The notes beneath the pieces were generated by a model, which was not told where the DNA came from, made no database searches, and saw only the letters and a list, made by a program, of their open reading frames with translations. Made by a program: the position numbers and the translations under genes. Positions 47,711-55,936 of a stretch of DNA of 64,000 bases are shown piece by piece. The first letter of the stretch is position 1. The number at the start of each line of letters is the position of its first letter. Source of the stretch: Williamsia serinedens (GTDB taxonomy: Bacteria; Actinomycetota; Actinomycetes; Mycobacteriales; Mycobacteriaceae); contig NZ_JAMTCG010000003.1 of NCBI RefSeq assembly GCF_024171725.1, forward strand, positions 124,001 to 188,000. The letters are read 5' to 3'.

Positions 47711-47716
47711 ACGCTA
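47711..47716 (-). promoter_or_regulatory. -10 box of the aro leader transcript
   Basis: TAGCGT on the minus strand ends 6 nt before the leader peptide GTG. Confidence 0.5.
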
Positions 47717-47893
47717 ACAGATGGCGACATGTCCATTTTTCGCGAAACCGAACTGTGGGTTCTCACCAAGTTGTTGAGGCGAACGAGTTTTCTCCGCCGT
47801 CGGCCCCTAGCGTTCCCCCTCGGAAGTGACCGGCATCACGGTCCTCCGTCTCGAACCCGACTGTCTCGAACCCACTCAGGAGGACCGCCCGTC

Positions 47894-48412
47894 ATGCGCA
47901 CACTCTCGTCCCGTTCACGTTCGTTCAGCACGGCCGTCGGCTCGCTGGCCTCGGCCGCCGCCGTCGTCGGCGTGACCCTCGGTGCCGGCGCCGCGGGGGC
48001 CGCGACGATCTCCCCCGCCGGCACCGCGTTCACCGCGCCGGGCACCATCACGGTCACCTCCCCGGCGTCGTTCAACGTGCCGGTCACCTGCAACATCGTG
48101 TTCTCCGGTTCGGTGAACGCCGACGGATCCGCCGCCACCATCACCGACGCCAAGGTCAGTGGCAGCAACTACCTCTGCACCGTGCCCAAGATCCAGAACC
48201 TCCCCTGGACCCTGACGCCCACCAGCGCCACCACCGGCACGGTCTCGAACGTCGCGTTCTCGGTGCTCACCAGCAACTGCGGTCCGGCCACGCTCTCCGG
48301 GTCGTTCGACAACATGACGAACACGCTGTCGTCGTCCAACCAGTCGCTGCCCGGCAACTGCACCATCAACAACCTGTCGGTGAACCCGAACCCGGCCTTC
48401 ACCCTGTCCTGA
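47894..48412 (+). CDS. Secreted small beta-rich protein, PraB-like
   Basis: 172 aa. Signal peptide (AVGSLASAAAVVGVTLGAGAAGA, cut near AGA-AT). The mature part is Ser/Thr/Asn-rich with four cysteines placed for two disulfides (VTCNIVF, NYLCTVPK, SNCGPATL, GNCTINN) and repeated beta-strand pattern. It resembles the PraB/alkane-oxidation activator family of secreted actinobacterial proteins; that name is tentative. AGGAGG lies 10 nt before the ATG. A terminator follows directly. Confidence 0.8.
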   Translation: MRTLSSRSRSFSTAVGSLASAAAVVGVTLGAGAAGAATISPAGTAFTAPGTITVTSPASFNVPVTCNIVFSGSVNADGSAATITDAKVSGSNYLCTVPKIQNLPWTLTPTSATTGTVSNVAFSVLTSNCGPATLSGSFDNMTNTLSSSNQSLPGNCTINNLSVNPNPAFTLS

Positions 48413-48422
48413 TCGAGAACGC

Positions 48423-48456
48423 ACACGGCCCCGACGCAGTCGCGTCGGGGCCGTGT
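48423..48456. terminator. Bidirectional terminator after the PraB-like gene
   Basis: A perfect 14-bp stem ACACGGCCCCGACG/complement with a 6-nt loop, between convergent genes, followed by TTGGT. Confidence 0.85.
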
Positions 48457-48469
48457 TGGTCGGGCGGGT

Positions 48470-48775
48470 CTACTCCGTGTGCGGACGACGTCCGGTCGTC
48501 GAGTCCGAACCGTCACCCGGGCCGACGTCGGGCACGCCGGGGGCGTCGGTGCCCTCGTCGGCGGCCTGGTCTGCGACGGGGTCGTCGCGGTCGAAGTCGG
48601 CGGGCAGCTTCTTCAGGTGGCGGCTCATCGAGCGGATGAGGAACACCGTCGCGACGAGCAGCACCAACACGATCAGCAGGCCCAGCGGCGAGGCCTTGCC
48701 GAACTCGGGGCCGTCGGCGTCGCGGGCGAGCACGTCCACGACCGGCGCGGAGGCGATCACCCCGGCGGCGATCAC
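48470..48775 (-). CDS. Small single-pass membrane protein (Rv1081c-like)
   Basis: 101 aa. One transmembrane helix at about residues 30-48 ([18 protein letters not shown]), followed by a short basic patch ([11 protein letters not shown]) and an acidic disordered tail. Overlaps the mca stop by 4 nt and so is co-translated with it; same arrangement as M. tuberculosis. Function unknown. Confidence 0.8.
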   Translation of the reverse strand: MIAAGVIASAPVVDVLARDADGPEFGKASPLGLLIVLVLLVATVFLIRSMSRHLKKLPADFDRDDPVADQAADEGTDAPGVPDVGPGDGSDSTTGRRPHTE

Positions 48776-49662
48776 GCGGTCACCTCATCCGGTTCGTCGG
48801 CCACGATCCCGGCGAACAGATCGGTCTCCGGGATGGCGGTCTTCACCCGGGTCCGGGCGAGCTCGAACTCGTCCGTCGGCCACAGCCGCTGCTGCCAGTC
48901 CATGGGCACCGCGAAGAACATGCCGTTCGGGTCGATCTGCGTCGCGTGCGCGCGCAGGGCCTCGTCACGCTGCGGGAAGAAGTCGCCGCTCGTCACCTGT
49001 GTGGTCACGCGACCCATGAGGTCGCCACGGCTGGGGTCCCAGTTCGCCAACCACTCCGCGAACGGGTTCTCCATGCCGTGCTTCTCGAACTCCTCGGAGA
49101 ACAGCAGCATCCGGTCCCGGATGAACCCGTGGGTGTAGTAGATCTTCGAGACCGTCCAGGGCTCGCCGGCCTCGGGATACCGGTCGGGGTCACCGGCCGC
49201 CTCGAACGCGGCCATCGAGACCTCGTGGCAGCGGATGTGGTCGGGATGCGGATACCCACCGCGCTCGTCGTAGGTGATCATCACGTGCGGACGGAACTCG
49301 CGGACGACCTCGACGAGCTTGCCGGTCGACTCCTCGAGCGGGACCAGCGCGAAACACCCCTCCGGCAGCGGGGGCAGCGGATCGCCCTCCGGCAGACCGG
49401 AGTCGACGTAGCCGAGCCAGCGATGCTGGACGCCCAGTGCGGCCGCAGCCTTCGCCATCTCCTCGCGCCGGACCTCGACCATGTTGTCCTTGATCCCGGG
49501 CAGGTCCATCGCGGGGTTGAGGATGTCGCCGCGCTCGCCGCCGGTGAGGGTGACGACCATCACGTCGTTGCCCTCACTGACGTACTTGGCCATGGTGGCG
49601 GCGCCCTTGCTCGACTCGTCGTCGGGGTGGGCGTGGACCGCCATCAGCCGAAGGCCACTCAC
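48772..49662 (-). CDS. mca: Mycothiol S-conjugate amidase
   Basis: 296 aa. Cleaves mycothiol conjugates, releasing mercapturic acids for export, so it detoxifies electrophiles and antibiotics. The zinc site is [20 protein letters not shown] near the N-terminus (HPDD) and the third ligand His is in [14 protein letters not shown]. The GTG at 49662 gives [15 protein letters not shown], matching the family N-terminus, with GGAG upstream. It marks the organism as a mycothiol producer. Confidence 0.96.
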   Translation of the reverse strand: MSGLRLMAVHAHPDDESSKGAATMAKYVSEGNDVMVVTLTGGERGDILNPAMDLPGIKDNMVEVRREEMAKAAAALGVQHRWLGYVDSGLPEGDPLPPLPEGCFALVPLEESTGKLVEVVREFRPHVMITYDERGGYPHPDHIRCHEVSMAAFEAAGDPDRYPEAGEPWTVSKIYYTHGFIRDRMLLFSEEFEKHGMENPFAEWLANWDPSRGDLMGRVTTQVTSGDFFPQRDEALRAHATQIDPNGMFFAVPMDWQQRLWPTDEFELARTRVKTAIPETDLFAGIVADEPDEVTA

Positions 49663-49798
49663 CAGCACGTCTCCACTTCTCGCGATCTCGATCTCGACGC
49701 GGCCCATTCTCCCACCGTCCGGCCGCGGCGCGGTCCGCAGGTGGCCCCCGGACGCGCGCGCACGGGGTCCTCGCAGCTGCGCGTGCTACATCTGATGC

Positions 49799-50257
49799 AT
49801 GACCGTCGGCCCCGACCCCTCCCCCTCGGGCAGTCCCGCACCGCCCGCCGGGCGGTACCCGACGGAGAGCAGCCCGCAGCGTCGGCGGCGGTGGCTGATC
49901 GGGTTGTCGGTCCTGGTGGTGGTGGCCGGGGTCGCGATCGCCTGGGTCGGGTACTCGCGCTTCGCCGACCCGCCGGTCTCCGGCGAGGGCACCGGATACG
50001 ACATCGTCGACGGGTCCACGGTCGACGTCTCGTTCACCGTCACCCGCAGCGACCCGAGCGAGGCCGTGGCGTGCGTCGTCCGGGCACGGTCGCGCGCCGG
50101 CGACGAGATCGGTCGCCGCGAGGTGCTCATCCCGCCGGGCGACGCGCAGCAGACCGCCGTCGAGTCCCGGGTGAAGACCACCGGCCCGCCCGCGATCGGC
50201 GAGGTCTTCGGCTGCACCACGAGCGTCCCGCCCTATCTGACCGCCGACAGCGGCTAG
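49799..50257 (+). CDS. DUF4307 membrane-anchored protein
   Basis: 152 aa. A proline-rich cytoplasmic lead, a basic QRRRRW, one transmembrane helix at about 32-50 (WLIGLSVLVVVAGVAIAWVGY) and a ~100-residue outer domain (TVDVSFTVTRSDPSEAVACVVRARS). Function unknown; paired divergently with mca as in related genomes. Confidence 0.85.
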   Translation: MTVGPDPSPSGSPAPPAGRYPTESSPQRRRRWLIGLSVLVVVAGVAIAWVGYSRFADPPVSGEGTGYDIVDGSTVDVSFTVTRSDPSEAVACVVRARSRAGDEIGRREVLIPPGDAQQTAVESRVKTTGPPAIGEVFGCTTSVPPYLTADSG

Positions 50258-50270
50258 ATCGTCCGCGCAT

Positions 50271-50288
50271 GTCGTGCGATCGCACGAC
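50271..50288. other. Perfect 18-bp palindrome after the DUF4307 gene
   Basis: GTCGTGCGATCGCACGAC lies 13 nt after the DUF4307 stop and about 100 nt before the first lipoprotein gene. It could be a short terminator or an operator of the lipoprotein pair. Confidence 0.45.
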
Positions 50289-50386
50289 TTCCGGTCACAG
50301 CTCGATCTCAGCCGCTTCTCTCGGCTAACGAACTCCCCGCGCCCGGCGAGAACCCGGTCACATGACCGAGACGATCGGAGCGCGCC

Positions 50387-51043
50387 GTGACCAGAACCAT
50401 CCACCGGGCATCGGGAGCCATCGCCCTCGCCACCGTGATCGGGGCGGCACTCGCCGCCTGCGGTGACACTTCACGAGCCACCCCGACCACTCCCACCGTG
50501 ACGGTCACGTCGACAGCGTCGCGATCCGCGCCCGCACCGACGGACACGGCACAGACCGCGGCCGATGCGGCCGATCCGACGACCGCAGCAGGGGATGTGC
50601 AGAACGCGTCGACCTGCGATCCCGGCGGGCCGTCAGCGGCCACCGTCGCCCGTGACGCGGCCACGATCGTCCAACCGCGGGACAGCAGGTGGGTACCCGA
50701 TCCGGACGTGGGGCGGGGCGGCGACTTCTGCGACGGCCTGTCCTGGGTCGCCGTCGAGGGCGCCAACTCGTTCTTCCCCGCGCGATCTCGACAACTGCTG
50801 ATCTATCACGACGGCACGTTCCAGGGCACGGCGATCCGCTGCGAAGCCTTCCGTGGCCAGGAGGTCAGCAGCACCGCCTCGGACGCGATCCGTGTCACCT
50901 ACCGCTTCGTCGACCTGTCCATCCCGGAGCAGAGCCGGAAACAGGATCCGTTGGGCCGCGCGACGGTCACGTTCCGCTGGAACGGTTCTCGGGTCGTGAT
51001 GGACGGCTCGCTCCCCTATGCGTTCACGAAAGGCCAGTGCTGA
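50387..51043 (+). CDS. LppP/LprE family lipoprotein, first of a tandem pair
   Basis: 218 aa from a GTG with CGGAG upstream. Lipobox LAACG near residue 24 after a hydrophobic core (GAIALATVIGAALAAC). A Pro/Thr/Ala linker follows, then the folded domain with GGDFCDGLSWVAVEGANSF, LIYHDGTFQGTAIRCEAF and VTFRWNGSRVVMDGSLP. Exported and lipid-anchored on the outer face of the membrane; function unknown. The next gene begins 1 nt after its stop and encodes a paralogue. Confidence 0.85.
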   Translation: MTRTIHRASGAIALATVIGAALAACGDTSRATPTTPTVTVTSTASRSAPAPTDTAQTAADAADPTTAAGDVQNASTCDPGGPSAATVARDAATIVQPRDSRWVPDPDVGRGGDFCDGLSWVAVEGANSFFPARSRQLLIYHDGTFQGTAIRCEAFRGQEVSSTASDAIRVTYRFVDLSIPEQSRKQDPLGRATVTFRWNGSRVVMDGSLPYAFTKGQC

Positions 51044-51044
51044 C

Positions 51045-51692
51045 ATGAGGACATACACCCGCACCGTCGTCGCCGGCATCGCATGCCTGATCGGCGTGAC
51101 CGTGGCCGGCTGCTCCACGGACACGCCCCGCGCGACACCGACCACCCCGACGGTCACCCGGACGGTGACCGCCGCACCGGCGAGCACCCCCGCCGAGCCG
51201 GCCGACGACCCGACCACCCGGGACACCGTGACAGCCGCGCCTGCCACCACGGCCGCGGACACACCGTGCGGCCCGTATGCCGATGCGGCGGCGAAGATCT
51301 CGGCGGCGACAGCACGGATCGCGCCGCCGTCGGCGACACAGGACTGGACGTGGGCGACCACCCGTTCGGTGATGACGTCGTGCAACCAACTGTCCTGGGC
51401 GGAGCTGACGACCGCCCATGGAACCGCGTCGTCCGCGGACCAGCTTCTCCTCTTCGGCCCCGACGGCGCCTGGCTCGGTACCGGGATCCGCTGCAACGCG
51501 GGCCTGGCATGGGTTCGCGGCTCCGGCAGCGACCACGTCGACGTCCACTACGGGTACTTCCACGGTGAGAACACCAGCACCGCGAACCCCGGCGGCGGCA
51601 CCGACGTCACGTTCCGCTGGAACGGCTCCCGCGTCGTCATGGAGGGGACGCTGCCGCAGGAGTTCCTCGACCAGTGCGAGAACCCCAGCTGA
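51045..51692 (+). CDS. LppP/LprE family lipoprotein, second of a tandem pair
   Basis: 215 aa. Lipobox VAGCS at about residue 23, linker with the same RATPTTPTVT segment as the first copy, and a domain ending VTFRWNGSRVVMEGTLPQEF, nearly identical to its neighbour. The central part differs (TTRSVMTSCNQLSWAELTTAHG). The pair arose by tandem duplication and later diverged. TGAcATG spacing implies coupled translation. Confidence 0.85.
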   Translation: MRTYTRTVVAGIACLIGVTVAGCSTDTPRATPTTPTVTRTVTAAPASTPAEPADDPTTRDTVTAAPATTAADTPCGPYADAAAKISAATARIAPPSATQDWTWATTRSVMTSCNQLSWAELTTAHGTASSADQLLLFGPDGAWLGTGIRCNAGLAWVRGSGSDHVDVHYGYFHGENTSTANPGGGTDVTFRWNGSRVVMEGTLPQEFLDQCENPS

Positions 51693-51718
51693 CGTCGCTG
51701 GTGGCATGATCGCCCACC

Positions 51719-52507
51719 ATGACCACCGCCAAGTCTGGGCGGCCGGTCCCACACACCGACGACGATCGGCGGGCCCAGAGCCCGGTGGGCCCGGCCTTCG
51801 CCACCCTCTCCAGTCCTTACTTCCCCTATCTCGTCGCGCTGTTCGTCGGCGTGATGATCATCAGCAACATCACCGGCACGAAGGGCGTCCTGCTCTTCCC
51901 GTCGCTGTCGTTCGACGCCGGACCGCTCTCGATGAACGGCCTCGTCACCGACGGCGCGTTCTATCTCTTCCCCCTCGCCTACGTCCTCGGCGACGTCATC
52001 AGCGAGGTGTACGGCTTCCGCGCCATGCGGCGCGTCATCCTGTCCGGCTTCGGCGTGCTCCTGTTGGCCTCGCTGTGCTTCTGGATCACCATCGAACTCC
52101 CCGCCGCGGACTTCTACGACGGTCAGCAGGCGTTCCGCACCGTCGCCGGCGTCGTACCGCAGTTCCTCCTCGCGGGCCTGTCGGGATACGTCGTCGGCGA
52201 GTTCCTCAACTCCTACGTCATGGTGAAGATGAAGGCGCGCAGCGGGGAGCGCCGGCTGTGGGCCAGGCTGATCAGCTCGACGATCGTCGGGGAGTTCGCC
52301 GACACCCTCGTCTTCTGTTCGATCGCCGCGTCGGCACTGGGCATCTCACGGTGGCAGGACTTCGTGAACTACACCGTCGTGGGGTTCGTGTGGAAGACCC
52401 TCGTGGAGGTCGCCGTCATGCCGATCACCTACGCCGTCTGCGCCCGGCTGAAGAAGGCGGAACCGACCTACCAGGAGGCTCTCGCAGCACGCCTGCCGCA
52501 GCAGTGA
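51719..52507 (+). CDS. YhhQ family queuosine precursor transporter
   Basis: 262 aa integral membrane protein, about six helices. YhhQ/DUF165 blocks: SPYFPYLVALFVGVMIISNITGTK, FPLAYVLGDVISEVYGFRAMRR, and LISSTIVGEFADTLVFCSIA. The family takes up queuosine precursors such as preQ0/preQ1, feeding tRNA modification. No queuosine enzyme genes lie nearby, so the substrate is inferred from the family only. Confidence 0.85.
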   Translation: MTTAKSGRPVPHTDDDRRAQSPVGPAFATLSSPYFPYLVALFVGVMIISNITGTKGVLLFPSLSFDAGPLSMNGLVTDGAFYLFPLAYVLGDVISEVYGFRAMRRVILSGFGVLLLASLCFWITIELPAADFYDGQQAFRTVAGVVPQFLLAGLSGYVVGEFLNSYVMVKMKARSGERRLWARLISSTIVGEFADTLVFCSIAASALGISRWQDFVNYTVVGFVWKTLVEVAVMPITYAVCARLKKAEPTYQEALAARLPQQ

Positions 52508-52544
52508 CCAGCGCAAAAGCAGCGGTCGATTCGTACACATGGGG

Positions 52545-52550
52545 TAGCAT
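52545..52550 (+). promoter_or_regulatory. -10 box upstream of greA
   Basis: TAGCAT lies about 108 nt before the greA ATG, within the 151-bp gap after yhhQ. The implied leader can fold (CACGGC/GCCGTG), but I recognise no known riboswitch. Confidence 0.4.
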
Positions 52551-52658
52551 CGAACGACGCACGGCTCCGAGAGGGGCCGTGTTGCTGCATTCAGCAGGTG
52601 CTACGCAGCGGCACTGCGGCCCGACGCGGGCACGAACGAGTTGGCGAGGAGCGAGACG

Positions 52659-53153
52659 ATGACCGACACCCAGGTGACGTGGCTGACCCAGGAGTCCCAC
52701 GATCGGCTGAAGAACGAGTTGGACTCACTCATCGCGAACCGACCTGTCATCGCGGCCGAGATCAACGAGCGCCGCGAGGAGGGTGACCTCAAGGAGAACG
52801 GCGGTTACCACGCGGCGCGCGAGGAGCAGGGTCAGCAGGAGGCGCGGATCCGCCAGCTGCAGGAGCTGCTGAACACCGCCAAGGTCGGCGAGGCTCCGAC
52901 GCAGTCGGGTGTCGCGCTGCCGGGATCGGTCGTCAAGGTGTACTACGACGGCGACGAGTCCGACACCGAGACCTTCCTCATCGCGACCCGCGAAGAGGGG
53001 TCGGGCGACAGCAAGCTCGAGACCTACTCCCCCAGCTCGCCGCTGGGCGCTGCGCTCATCGACGCCAAGGTCGGCGAGACGCGCGAGTACACCGTGCCCT
53101 CGGGCGCCGTGGTGAAGGTGACGCTGGTCAGCGCGGAGCCTTACCACTCCTGA
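52659..53153 (+). CDS. greA: Transcription elongation factor GreA
   Basis: 164 aa. Rescues backtracked RNA polymerase by stimulating transcript cleavage. The N-terminal coiled coil carries the acidic tip in [21 protein letters not shown], and the C-terminal FKBP-like domain ends [23 protein letters not shown]. The ATG at 52659 has GGAGCGAGACG upstream, and [17 protein letters not shown] agrees with mycobacterial GreA. Confidence 0.96.
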   Translation: MTDTQVTWLTQESHDRLKNELDSLIANRPVIAAEINERREEGDLKENGGYHAAREEQGQQEARIRQLQELLNTAKVGEAPTQSGVALPGSVVKVYYDGDESDTETFLIATREEGSGDSKLETYSPSSPLGAALIDAKVGETREYTVPSGAVVKVTLVSAEPYHS

Positions 53154-53165
53154 TCGACCCCCTCC

Positions 53166-53199
53166 GACAGCCCGTGTCCTGACCAGGACGCGGGCTGTC
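53166..53199. terminator. Terminator between greA and ilvA
   Basis: A 15-bp stem with one mismatch (GACAGCCCGtGTCCT and partner) and a 4-nt loop, 12 nt after greA; convergent ilvA ends 24 nt beyond, so it may serve both. Confidence 0.8.
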
Positions 53200-53222
53200 G
53201 TCGTTGTTCCCCGTCGAACGGT

Positions 53223-54422
53223 TCAGTCGAGATATCCGGCGGCCCGCAGCGCAGCCCGGACGTCGTCCTGGTGCTCGGGACCACGGGTCTCGAGGCTGAC
53301 GGTGACCTGCACCTCTCCGAGTCGCAGCTCACCGGCCACGCGGGAGTGGATGACGTCGACGACGCTGGCGCCGGTGTCGCGCAGGGTCTCCAACAGCTGC
53401 GCCAAGCCACCGGGCCGGTCCGGGACGGTCACCGCGACGGTGAGGTAGCGGCCCGCCGCCTGCAGGCCGTGCGTCGTGAGGTGCGAGAGCAGGAGCGGGT
53501 CGACGTTGCCGCCCGACAGCACCACGCACACCTGTCCGGACACCGTCGGCGCATCCGGGTGCATCAGCGCCGCGACGGCGACCGCACCCGCCGGCTCGAC
53601 GAGCAACTTCGCGCGCTCCAACATCAGCAGGACCGCGCGACTGATGAGATCCTCGCCGACGGTGACGATCTCGTCGACCAGCGACTCGACGTGGGTGAAC
53701 GTGACCTCCCCGGGCATGGCCACCGCGATGCCGTCGGCCATGGTGTTCATCGACTCCGCGCGCGTCGGCTTGCCCGCCGCCAGCGAGCCGGGCCACGCCG
53801 CAGCGGCCTCCGCCTGCACACCGATCACACGGATGTCCGGGCGGGCGACCTTGACGGCAGCGGCCACACCGGCCAGCAGACCACCCCCGCCCAGCGGGGC
53901 GATCACCGTCCCGACGTCGGGCATCTGCTGGAGGATCTCGACGCCGACGGTCGCCTGACCGGCAACGATGTCCTCGTGGTCGAACGGGTGGATGAGCACC
54001 GCGCCGGTCTCGTCGGCGAACCGTCGCGCCTCGTCCAGACTCTCGTCGATGATCGCCCCGGAGAGCACCACCTCGGCGCCGTAGGCCCGCGTCGCCGACA
54101 CCTTGGGGAGCGAGGCGCCGGTCGGCATGTAGACGCGGGCGGGGATGCCGAGCGTGGTGGCCGACCACGCGACACCCTGCGCATGGTTGCCGGCACTGGC
54201 CGCGACGACGCCCCGGGCACGCTCGTCGTCGGAGAGGCCGGCGATCCGCACGTAGGCGCCGCGCGGCTTGAACGACCCGGTGCGCTGGAGGTTCTCGCAC
54301 TTGAGCCACACGTCGCCGCCGCAGAGGTCCGACAGCGCCCGCGACGCCACCATCGGGGTACGTCGCATCACCGGTGCCAGCGTCTGCACGGCGGCCTCGA
54401 TGCGATCCGGGAGAATGATCAC
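53223..54422 (-). CDS. ilvA: Threonine ammonia-lyase with C-terminal ACT domain
   Basis: 399 aa from the GTG at 54422 (MIILPDRIEAAVQTLAPVMR). Converts threonine to 2-oxobutanoate and ammonia. The PLP lysine is in ENLQRTGSFKPRGAYVRI near residue 55, GNHAQGVAWSATTLGIP follows, the PLP phosphate loop is PLGGGGLLAGVA, and a single ACT-like regulatory domain fills the last ~75 residues (VAVTVPDRPGGLAQLLETLRD). The arrangement suits either isoleucine synthesis or threonine breakdown; I cannot tell which effector it binds. Confidence 0.93.
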   Translation of the reverse strand: MIILPDRIEAAVQTLAPVMRRTPMVASRALSDLCGGDVWLKCENLQRTGSFKPRGAYVRIAGLSDDERARGVVAASAGNHAQGVAWSATTLGIPARVYMPTGASLPKVSATRAYGAEVVLSGAIIDESLDEARRFADETGAVLIHPFDHEDIVAGQATVGVEILQQMPDVGTVIAPLGGGGLLAGVAAAVKVARPDIRVIGVQAEAAAAWPGSLAAGKPTRAESMNTMADGIAVAMPGEVTFTHVESLVDEIVTVGEDLISRAVLLMLERAKLLVEPAGAVAVAALMHPDAPTVSGQVCVVLSGGNVDPLLLSHLTTHGLQAAGRYLTVAVTVPDRPGGLAQLLETLRDTGASVVDVIHSRVAGELRLGEVQVTVSLETRGPEHQDDVRAALRAAGYLD

Positions 54423-54503
54423 GCCCGACGGTAACGCCGAACTGCCACCCAGTCCTGTCCGTGACGCCAGAGATCCCTTAGATCCCGGCGGTGTGCTGGA
54501 CCC

Positions 54504-54704
54504 ATGACGAACACAGCGACTCTCACCATCACCGACGACACCGACGTCGACATCGCCCAGGCCCTGCTGCGCCGCGGGCACCGCGTCGTCGTCGAGGGCG
54601 ATGACCTGATGCTGCTCATGGCAGCAGTGCGTGGGTTCGGCGCCCCCCGGGCCACGGTCGTGGCGACCGCACCCACCCGCGAGTCCGTCGCGCTCGCGGC
54701 CTGA
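54504..54704 (+). CDS. Small hypothetical protein
   Basis: 66 aa, MTNTATLTITDDTDVDIAQA at the start. It has ordinary high-GC codon usage and an alpha/beta pattern (DIAQALLRRGHRVVVEGDDL; RATVVATAPTRES). It fits exactly in the gap between ilvA and metB and ends 6 nt from the convergent metB stop. No clear ribosome site; no family recognised. Confidence 0.5.
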   Translation: MTNTATLTITDDTDVDIAQALLRRGHRVVVEGDDLMLLMAAVRGFGAPRATVVATAPTRESVALAA

Positions 54705-54710
54705 GCCGGC

Positions 54711-55883
54711 TCAGGCCAGCGCGCTCTCCAGGTCCCCGATGAGGTCGGCGACGTCCTCGATGCCGACCGACAGGCGCACCAGGTTGGCGGGCACCTCCAG
54801 CAGGGAACCGGCCGTCGACGCATGCGTCATCGCGGCCGGGTGCTCGATGAGGGACTCGATGCCGCCGAGCGACTCGGCCAGGGTGAACACCTCGGTCCGC
54901 GCGCAGAACTCCTGCGCCGCAGCGGGTCCACCCGCGACCAGCACCGAGATCATCCCGCCGAACCGACGCATCTGACGGGCCGCCACGGCGTGGCCGGGGT
55001 GCGACTCGACGCCCGGGTAGAGCACCTTCTCGATCTTCGGGTGACCGGCGAGGAAGTCGACGATCGCCTCGGCGTTGTCGCTGTGCCGGTCCATCCGGAC
55101 CGCGAGCGTCTTGATGCCGCGCATCGTCAGGTACGCGTCGAACGGGCCGGGGACCGCGCCCGCACCGTTCTGCAGGAAGGCGAGATCGGCGTCGAGGGTC
55201 TCGTCGTCGGTCACCAGGGCACCGCCGACGACGTCGGAATGACCGCCGAGGTACTTCGTCGTCGAGTGCAGGACGACGTCGGCGCCGAGCGCCAACGGCT
55301 GCTGCAGGTACGGCGAGGCGAAGGTGTTGTCGACGACGAGTCGCGCCCCACCCTCGTGGGCGACGCCCGCGATCGCGGTGATGTCACCGACGTTGAGCAG
55401 TGGGTTGGTGGGTGTCTCGACCCAGACCAGCTTCGTCGCGGGGGTGATGGCCGCACGGACCGCGTCGACGTCGGAGACGGGTGCCACCGAGTAGGTGATC
55501 CCCCACTGCGTGAAGACCTTGTCGATGAGGCGGAACGTGCCGCCGTAGGCGTCGTTGGGGATGACGAGATGGTCGCCCGGACGCAGCGTGGCACGCAGCA
55601 GGGCGTCGGTGGCGGCCATGCCGGACGCGAACGCACGCCCGAACGCGCCGCCCTCGATGCCGGCGAGGTTGCCCTCGAGCGCCTGCCGCGTGGGGTTGCC
55701 GGTCCGCGCGTACTCGAATCCGCCGCGGAGACCGCCGACGCCGTCCTGCGCGAACGTCGAACTGGCGTAGATGGGCGGGTTGACCGCCCCGGTCAGCGGA
55801 TCCGGTTCGTATCCGGCGTGGATCGCCTTCGTCCCGAATCCCTGCCACCGGCTCGCGTCGGCCCGACTGCGCTGTTCAGACAT
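54711..55883 (-). CDS. metB: Cystathionine gamma-synthase
   Basis: 390 aa PLP enzyme of methionine synthesis, joining O-acyl-homoserine and cysteine. Cys/Met-metabolism family blocks: GTKAIHAGYEPDPLTGAVNPPIY, FEYARTGNPTRQALE, ETPTNPLLNVGDI, VVDNTFASPYLQQP, and the PLP lysine in LHSTTKYLGGHSDVVGG. A gamma-lyase activity cannot be excluded. The ATG at 55883 lies 6 nt after a -10 box. Follows cbs as in M. tuberculosis (Rv1079, Rv1077). Confidence 0.94.
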   Translation of the reverse strand: MSEQRSRADASRWQGFGTKAIHAGYEPDPLTGAVNPPIYASSTFAQDGVGGLRGGFEYARTGNPTRQALEGNLAGIEGGAFGRAFASGMAATDALLRATLRPGDHLVIPNDAYGGTFRLIDKVFTQWGITYSVAPVSDVDAVRAAITPATKLVWVETPTNPLLNVGDITAIAGVAHEGGARLVVDNTFASPYLQQPLALGADVVLHSTTKYLGGHSDVVGGALVTDDETLDADLAFLQNGAGAVPGPFDAYLTMRGIKTLAVRMDRHSDNAEAIVDFLAGHPKIEKVLYPGVESHPGHAVAARQMRRFGGMISVLVAGGPAAAQEFCARTEVFTLAESLGGIESLIEHPAAMTHASTAGSLLEVPANLVRLSVGIEDVADLIGDLESALA

Positions 55884-55889
55884 GAGCCC

Positions 55890-55895
55890 AGCCTA
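55890..55895 (-). promoter_or_regulatory. -10 box of a leaderless transcript (metB)
   Basis: TAGGCT on the minus strand ends 6 nt before the metB ATG. Confidence 0.5.
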
Positions 55896-55936
55896 TCGCC
55901 GGGCCCCGGGCTCCCCCGGGGCCGGGCGCAGGCTGA

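Noticed and set aside
52551-52658. Possible riboswitch in the greA leader
   Set aside because: Only a weak GC hairpin is visible and no known aptamer core can be recognised.
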